NCBI RefSeq assembly: GCF_026341775.1
Contig: NZ_JAPEOB010000004.1
Span: forward strand, 62,001-126,000
Source of the DNA: Streptomyces sp. NBC_00654
GTDB lineage: Bacteria; Actinomycetota; Actinomycetes; Streptomycetales; Streptomycetaceae
Length of the DNA stretch: 64,000 nucleotides
Direction of reading: 5' to 3'
A program made the position numbers and the translations under genes. The stretch's first letter is position 1, and each line of letters begins with the position of its first letter. This document shows positions 59,303 through 64,000 of the stretch, one piece after another. A model generated the notes under the pieces. That model searched no databases, was not told where the DNA came from, and was given only the letters and a program-made list of their open reading frames with translations.

Positions 59303-61227
59303 CACATCCCATTTCCTGGCTGCGGAAGCAGGCGCCCGGAGTCGTGGCCCTTGCTCTTATGGTCAGCACCTTCTATGCGGTGAAACCGCACGAGTCGAGT
59401 GCCGCCGATAAGGCGGAGCTGGCGCAGAGTTTCGCCTTCGAGCCGATGGCGATTGCGATGCCGGGCGGATACAAGCAGCAGACCATCCGCAAGGTGAATA
59501 AGGCCTACAAGCACATCAACGCCTGGATCTCCTCGGTCGGCGCGGGTGTCGCCATGAACGACGTCGACGGCGACGGCCTGCCCAACGACCTCTGCATCAC
59601 CGACCCGCAGATCGACCAGGCCGTGGTCACCCCCGCGCCGGTGCCCGGCCGGAAGAGCGCGTCGTACGCCCCGTTCGTCCTGGACCCGTCGCCGCTGCCC
59701 AAGAGCGACATCATGGCCCCCATCGGCTGTGTCCCCGGTGACTACAACGAGGACGGCGCCATGGACCTCCTCGTCTACTACTGGGGCCGCACCCCGGTCA
59801 TCTTCCAGGCGAAGAGGGAACCCGGGCACACCACGACGACGATGGACCCGAAGTGCTTCGAGCCGGTCGAACTGGTGCCCGGCCAGGGCGGCAGCATCTA
59901 CACCGGGCCGCTGTGGAACTCCAACGCCGCGGCCGTCGCCGACTTCGACGGCGACGGGCACAACGACATCTACATCGGCAACTACTTCCCCGACAGCCCC
60001 GTCCTGGACGACACCAAGGACGGCGGTGTGACGATGAACGACTCGCTGTCGCACGCCCAGAACGGCGGCGGCGGCCACTTCTTCCGCTGGACCCCGTCCG
60101 GCTACGAGCAGGTCAAGAACGTCCTGCCGGACAGCATCGACAAGGGCTGGACGCTCGGTGTCTCCGCCACCGACCTCGACGGCGACCAGCGCCCCGAGAT
60201 GTATCTCGCACACGACTTCGGGACCTCGGCGCTCCTCTACAACAAGTCGACTCCCGGGAAGTTCAGGTTCAGCCAGGTCAAGGCCAGGCACACCGCGACC
60301 ACCCCGAAGTCCAAGGAGATCGGGCGCAGCTCCTTCAAGGGCATGGGTGTCGACTTCGGTGACCTGGACAACGACGGGATGTACGACGCGTTCGTCTCCA
60401 ACATCACCACCTCCTTCGGCATCCAGGAGTCGAACTTCGCCTTCATCGGCACGGCCAAGGACAAGGCCGACCTGCGGGCCAAGTTCCGCGACGGCGTCGC
60501 CCCGTACAAGGACGAGAGCGCCCCGCTCAACCTCGCCTGGTCCGGCTGGGGCTGGGACGTGAAGATGGGCGACTTCGACAACAACGGCATCCAGGAGATC
60601 ACCCAGGCCGTCGGCTTCGTCAAGGGCAAGCGCAACCGCTGGGCCCAGCTCCAGGAGCTGGCCACCGCCAACGACGGGCTGGTCAAGAACCCGTACTTCT
60701 GGCCCCACGTGGAAGAGGGCGACGACCTCGCCGGTGACCAGCACCTCCGGTTCTACGTCAAGAACAAGGACGGCGACGCCTACAGCGACCTGTCCAAGCA
60801 GCTCGGCCTCGCCGTGCCCGTGCCGACCCGCGGTATCGCCACCGGTGACGCCGACGGCGACGGCCGCCTCGACCTGGTCGTGGCCCGGCAGTGGGAGGAC
60901 CCCGTCTTCTACTGCAACATGAGCCAGGACGCCGGCGGCTTCCTGGGCCTCAACCTCACCGACGAGACCGGATCGCCCGTCATCGGCGCGCAGGCCACCG
61001 TGACCCTGTCCGACGGCAGTACGCGCCTGGGCCGTGTCGACGGCGGCAGCGGCCACTCCGGCAAGCGCAGCCAGGATGTGCACATCGGCCTCGGCCAGGA
61101 CGCCGACGGACCGGTCCAGACCCATCTGACCTGGCGTGACCGCACCGGACAGGTGCGCAACCAGGACCTTCAGTTGAGCCCCGGCTGGCACTCACTCCAG
61201 CTCGGCACCGATGCCAAGGAGAAGTGA
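59299..61227 (+). CDS. unbV: Enediyne biosynthesis protein UnbV (FG-GAP/VCBS, ASPIC/UnbV domain)
   Basis: The 642-aa protein has an N-terminal hydrophobic segment (VVALALMVSTFYAVKP, about residues 15-30) that may be a signal or anchor. Repeated calcium-binding-like loops follow (DVDGDGLPND, DYNEDGAMDL, DFDGDGHNDI, DLDGDQRPEM, DLDNDGMYDA, DADGDGRLDL), the layout of FG-GAP beta propellers. The last 90 residues are the ASPIC/UnbV domain (GLNLTDETGSPVIGAQATVT; GGSGHSGKRSQDVHIGLGQD). Such proteins are part of the conserved enediyne warhead cassette. It overlaps both neighbours. Confidence 0.95.
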   Translation: MTHPISWLRKQAPGVVALALMVSTFYAVKPHESSAADKAELAQSFAFEPMAIAMPGGYKQQTIRKVNKAYKHINAWISSVGAGVAMNDVDGDGLPNDLCITDPQIDQAVVTPAPVPGRKSASYAPFVLDPSPLPKSDIMAPIGCVPGDYNEDGAMDLLVYYWGRTPVIFQAKREPGHTTTTMDPKCFEPVELVPGQGGSIYTGPLWNSNAAAVADFDGDGHNDIYIGNYFPDSPVLDDTKDGGVTMNDSLSHAQNGGGGHFFRWTPSGYEQVKNVLPDSIDKGWTLGVSATDLDGDQRPEMYLAHDFGTSALLYNKSTPGKFRFSQVKARHTATTPKSKEIGRSSFKGMGVDFGDLDNDGMYDAFVSNITTSFGIQESNFAFIGTAKDKADLRAKFRDGVAPYKDESAPLNLAWSGWGWDVKMGDFDNNGIQEITQAVGFVKGKRNRWAQLQELATANDGLVKNPYFWPHVEEGDDLAGDQHLRFYVKNKDGDAYSDLSKQLGLAVPVPTRGIATGDADGDGRLDLVVARQWEDPVFYCNMSQDAGGFLGLNLTDETGSPVIGAQATVTLSDGSTRLGRVDGGSGHSGKRSQDVHIGLGQDADGPVQTHLTWRDRTGQVRNQDLQLSPGWHSLQLGTDAKEK

Positions 61228-61229
61228 CC

Positions 61230-62342
61230 GTGCCTGCCGAACCGACCAAAGCTGCCGCTCCACGGCACGACGTGAAAGTCATCACCGCGCTCCGCAGGTT
61301 CGCGATCTCGATCTCGGTCCTCAACATCGCCGGGTACACCTTCCTCGGCTTCGAACAGCCCTGGCTGTGGCCCTTCATCGCGGTCATCACCGCCTACACG
61401 GTGGAGATCGCCCTGGAGGCGATCAGCGCCCGCGGCGAGAAGCGCGCACCGCGCTACGCGGGCGGCGGCTTCAAGGGCATGGTGGAGTTCCTCTTCCCCG
61501 CGCACATCACCGGTCTCGCGGTGAACATGCTGACGTACGTCAATGACCGTGTCTGGGTCATGATGTTCGGCGTCATCGTCGCCGTCGGCACCAAGTGGGT
61601 GCTCCGCGCCCCGCTCAAGGGCCGCATGCGGCACTACATGAACCCGTCGAACTTCGGCATCGCGATCATCCTGCTGCTCTTCCCGTGGGCCAGCATCGCA
61701 CCGCCGTACCACTTCACCGAGTACCTCTACGGCCCCGCCGACTGGGTCCTCCCGGCGATCATCCTGATCCTGGGCACCATGCTGAACGCCAAGCTGACGG
61801 GCCGTATGTGGCTGATCGGCGCCTGGCTGATCGGCTTCGCGCTCCAGGCCATCATCCGCGGCCTCGTCATGGGGACCTCGATCCCCTCGGCGCTCGGCAT
61901 GATGACCGGGGTGGCCTTCATCCTCTTCACGAACTACATGGTCACCGACCCGGGCACCTCGCCGTCCAAGCGTTCCTCCCAGATCGCCTTCGGCGGCGGC
62001 GTCGCCGCGATGTACGGGGTGCTGACCGGGCTCGGCATCGCGTACGGCATCTTCTTCGCCACCGCCCTGGTCTGCCTGATCCGCGGCGGCTACCTGTGGG
62101 GCCTGCACTTCATGGCCAAGCAGCGTGCGGCGGAGGCCGAGCAGGCCGAGCAGGCCAAGCAGGCGCAGGCGAAGCCGGCCGAGCAGCTCGTCGCCGTACC
62201 CGCCCCCGCTCCCGTACCCGCGGCGGCCGGCGTGGTCGTGGCGGTACCCACCGGTGACCCGTGCCAGGACGGCACCTGCTTCCACGGCAAGTGCGCCGCC
62301 GCGCGGGCGGAGAACGACAAAAAGGTGGCGATGCCCGTATGA
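61230..62342 (+). CDS. unbU: Enediyne biosynthesis membrane protein UnbU
   Basis: The 370-aa protein has about eight membrane spans and an RnfD/NqrB-like region (FPAHITGLAVNMLTYVNDRV; NPSNFGIAIILLLFPWASIA; FILFTNYMVTDPGTSPSKRS, the flavin-site-like sequence). It ends in a cytosolic Ala/Lys-rich tail with a Cys-containing segment DPCQDGTCFHGKC. GTG 61230 has AAGGAG 8 nt upstream and was preferred to GTG 61224, which overlaps the unbV stop. It may transfer electrons or act with UnbV at the membrane. The PKS start overlaps it. Confidence 0.95.
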   Translation: MPAEPTKAAAPRHDVKVITALRRFAISISVLNIAGYTFLGFEQPWLWPFIAVITAYTVEIALEAISARGEKRAPRYAGGGFKGMVEFLFPAHITGLAVNMLTYVNDRVWVMMFGVIVAVGTKWVLRAPLKGRMRHYMNPSNFGIAIILLLFPWASIAPPYHFTEYLYGPADWVLPAIILILGTMLNAKLTGRMWLIGAWLIGFALQAIIRGLVMGTSIPSALGMMTGVAFILFTNYMVTDPGTSPSKRSSQIAFGGGVAAMYGVLTGLGIAYGIFFATALVCLIRGGYLWGLHFMAKQRAAEAEQAEQAKQAQAKPAEQLVAVPAPAPVPAAAGVVVAVPTGDPCQDGTCFHGKCAAARAENDKKVAMPV

Positions 62343-64000
62343 ACAGGATCGCGATAGTCGGGGTGGCGTGCAGCTACCCCGATGCCACCACCCCACGCGA
62401 GCTGTGGGAGAACGCGGTCGCCGGCCGGCGGGCCTTTCGCAGGCTGCCCGACGTCCGCATGCGCCTGGACGACTACTACGACCCGGACCCCACGGCCCCG
62501 GACAAGTTCTACGCCCGTAACGCCGCGGTCCTGGAGGGCTGGGAGTTCGACCGCATCGCCCACCGCATCGCGGGCAGCACCTACCGCTCCACCGACCTGA
62601 CGCACTGGCTCGCACTGGACACCGCCACCCGGGCGCTGGCCGACGCGGGCTTCCCGGTCGGGGAGGGGCTGCCCCGCGAGCGCACCGGCGTCGTCGTCGG
62701 CAACACCCTCACCGGCGAGTTCTCCCGCGCCAACGTGATGCGGCTGCGCTGGCCGTACGTACGCCGGGTGCTCGCCGACGCCCTCAAGGGGCAGGACTGG
62801 GACGACGACCGGCTCGGCGAATTCCTCGAAGGAGTGGAGGACGCCTACAAGAAGCCGTTCCCCGCCATCGACGAGGACACCCTCGCGGGCGGCCTGTCCA
62901 ATACCATCGCCGGCCGGATCTGCAACCACTTCGACCTGAACGGCGGCGGCTACACCGTCGACGGCGCGTGCTCCTCCTCGCTGCTGTCGGTCACCACCGC
63001 GGCCTCCTCGCTGCTGGGCGGCGACCTCGACGTCGCCGTCGCCGGCGGCGTCGACCTGTCCATCGACCCCTTCGAGATCATCGGCTTCGCCAAGACCGGC
63101 GCACTCGCCAAGAAGGAGATGCGGCTCTACGACCGCGGCTCCAACGGCTTCTGGCCGGGCGAGGGCTGCGGCATGGTCGTGCTGATGCGCGAGGAGGACG
63201 CCATCGCCGGCGGGCACCGCGTCTACGCCTCCATCGCCGGCTGGGGCATCTCCTCCGACGGACAGGGCGGCATCACCCGCCCCGAGGTCAGCGGCTATCA
63301 GCTCGCCATGGCCCGCGCCTACGAGCGGGCCGGATTCGGCATCGACACCGTGCCGCTCTTCGAGGGCCACGGCACCGGTACCGCCGTCGGCGACGCCACC
63401 GAGCTCACGGCCATCATGGGCGCCCGCGCCCAGGCCGACCCGAACGCCCCCAGCGCCGTCATCAGCTCCATCAAGGGCATGATCGGCCACACCAAGGCCG
63501 CCGCCGGGATCGCCGGACTGATCAAGGCGGCGATGGCCCTGGACGCGGCGATGCTGCCGCCCGCCATCGGCTGTGTGGACCCGCACGAACTTCTCACCGG
63601 CGAATCCGCCAACCTGCGGGTGCTGCGCAAGGCCGAGGCCTGGCCGAAGAACGCCCCGCTGCGCGCCGGGATCACCGCCATGGGCTTCGGCGGGATCAAC
63701 ACCCATGTCGTCCTCGACAAACCGGTACCCGCCAAGCGCCCGGCCGTCAGCCGCCGCGCCACCACCCTGGCCAACTCGCTCCAGGACGCCGAACTCCTGC
63801 TCCTGGACGGTGAGTCGCCCCAGGCACTCGCCGAACGCCTCACCCGGATCGCCGACTTCGCCGCACAGGTCTCCTACGCACAGCTCGCCGACCTGGCCGC
63901 CACCCTCCAGCGAGAACTGCGCGAACTGCCCTACCGGGCCGCCGTCGTCGTCACCTCGCCCGAGGACGCGGAGCTGCGGCTGCGCCGGCTGGCCGGCACC
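62339..64000 (+). CDS. pksE: Enediyne polyketide synthase PKSE (partial, N-terminal ketosynthase)
   Basis: The first 554 codons of an iterative type I PKS that builds the polyene precursor of the enediyne core. The ketosynthase is complete: nucleophile Cys211 in VDGACSSSL, His344 in EGHGTGTAVGD, His384 in GMIGHTKAAAG, and the typical MGFGGINTHVVLD close. ATG 62339 overlaps the unbU stop (ATGA). The acyltransferase, ACP, KR, DH and phosphopantetheinyl transferase domains should follow outside the window, then a thioesterase (E10-type). Confidence 0.96.
   Translation, partial: MNRIAIVGVACSYPDATTPRELWENAVAGRRAFRRLPDVRMRLDDYYDPDPTAPDKFYARNAAVLEGWEFDRIAHRIAGSTYRSTDLTHWLALDTATRALADAGFPVGEGLPRERTGVVVGNTLTGEFSRANVMRLRWPYVRRVLADALKGQDWDDDRLGEFLEGVEDAYKKPFPAIDEDTLAGGLSNTIAGRICNHFDLNGGGYTVDGACSSSLLSVTTAASSLLGGDLDVAVAGGVDLSIDPFEIIGFAKTGALAKKEMRLYDRGSNGFWPGEGCGMVVLMREEDAIAGGHRVYASIAGWGISSDGQGGITRPEVSGYQLAMARAYERAGFGIDTVPLFEGHGTGTAVGDATELTAIMGARAQADPNAPSAVISSIKGMIGHTKAAAGIAGLIKAAMALDAAMLPPAIGCVDPHELLTGESANLRVLRKAEAWPKNAPLRAGITAMGFGGINTHVVLDKPVPAKRPAVSRRATTLANSLQDAELLLLDGESPQALAERLTRIADFAAQVSYAQLADLAATLQRELRELPYRAAVVVTSPEDAELRLRRLAGT

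Noticed and set aside
1..64000. tRNA, rRNA or classical riboswitch genes
   Set aside because: None was recognised on reading; a covariance-model search would be needed to exclude them.

Overview
The window is high-GC actinomycete DNA, almost certainly from Streptomyces. The evidence is strong G/C bias at third codon positions, two telomere-protein operons (tap-tpg), an AfsA-type gamma-butyrolactone synthase with its receptor, and an enediyne polyketide cassette. The mix of linear-replicon end proteins, a dedicated ParAB system with its own centromere-like palindromes, and a primase/helicase replication block with iterons suggests a linear plasmid or megaplasmid, or a chromosome arm that has absorbed one. 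The sequence alone cannot decide between these.

Layout. (1) 1-3.6 kb: the end of a thiamine-diphosphate E1-alpha gene and dTDP-sugar genes (rmlA, rmlB), probably the edge of a sugar or natural-product locus. (2) 3.6-26 kb: a mobile and decaying zone. It holds a first tap-tpg operon whose tap has an in-frame amber codon, a broken membrane-protein gene, a 622-aa unknown protein, a helicase with helicase-associated repeats, and a Tn7/Tn5053-like transposition operon (TniQ-TnsA fusion, TnsB, TnsC). A frameshifted acetyltransferase, a hairpin-rich 1 kb, an IS30 element nested in an IS3 element and a solo IS3 end between truncated genes follow. (3) 26.7-37 kb: ordinary accessory metabolic and regulatory genes (amidase, hydrolases, TetR, GlxA/AraC and PadR regulators, an F420-type/hemerythrin fusion, a VOC protein). 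(4) 37-50.5 kb: the plasmid-like core, with a second, intact tap-tpg pair, ParB and ParA, nine copies of a 19-bp palindrome (five inside coding sequence), an iteron-like region, a primase-polymerase gene, and two P4-type helicase genes that share a 953-bp inverted repeat. A small gene is also duplicated. (5) 50.5-64 kb: a gamma-butyrolactone system (AfsA homologue and two TetR receptors), an SDR, an IS701-like protein, membrane proteins and an HxlR regulator. These lead into the enediyne warhead cassette: two DUF1702 proteins, UnbV, UnbU and the start of the enediyne PKS, which runs off the right edge.

How the parts work together. Tap and Tpg cap and prime linear ends. ParAB with the palindromes would segregate the replicon. 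The primase-polymerase and helicase would initiate replication at the iterons. The butyrolactone synthase and receptors probably time expression of the enediyne genes beside them.

The most unusual observation is the palindrome family written into protein-coding sequence: four copies exactly 60 bp apart inside parB and one inside tap. Each reads as the heptapeptide DYH(A/G)VII.
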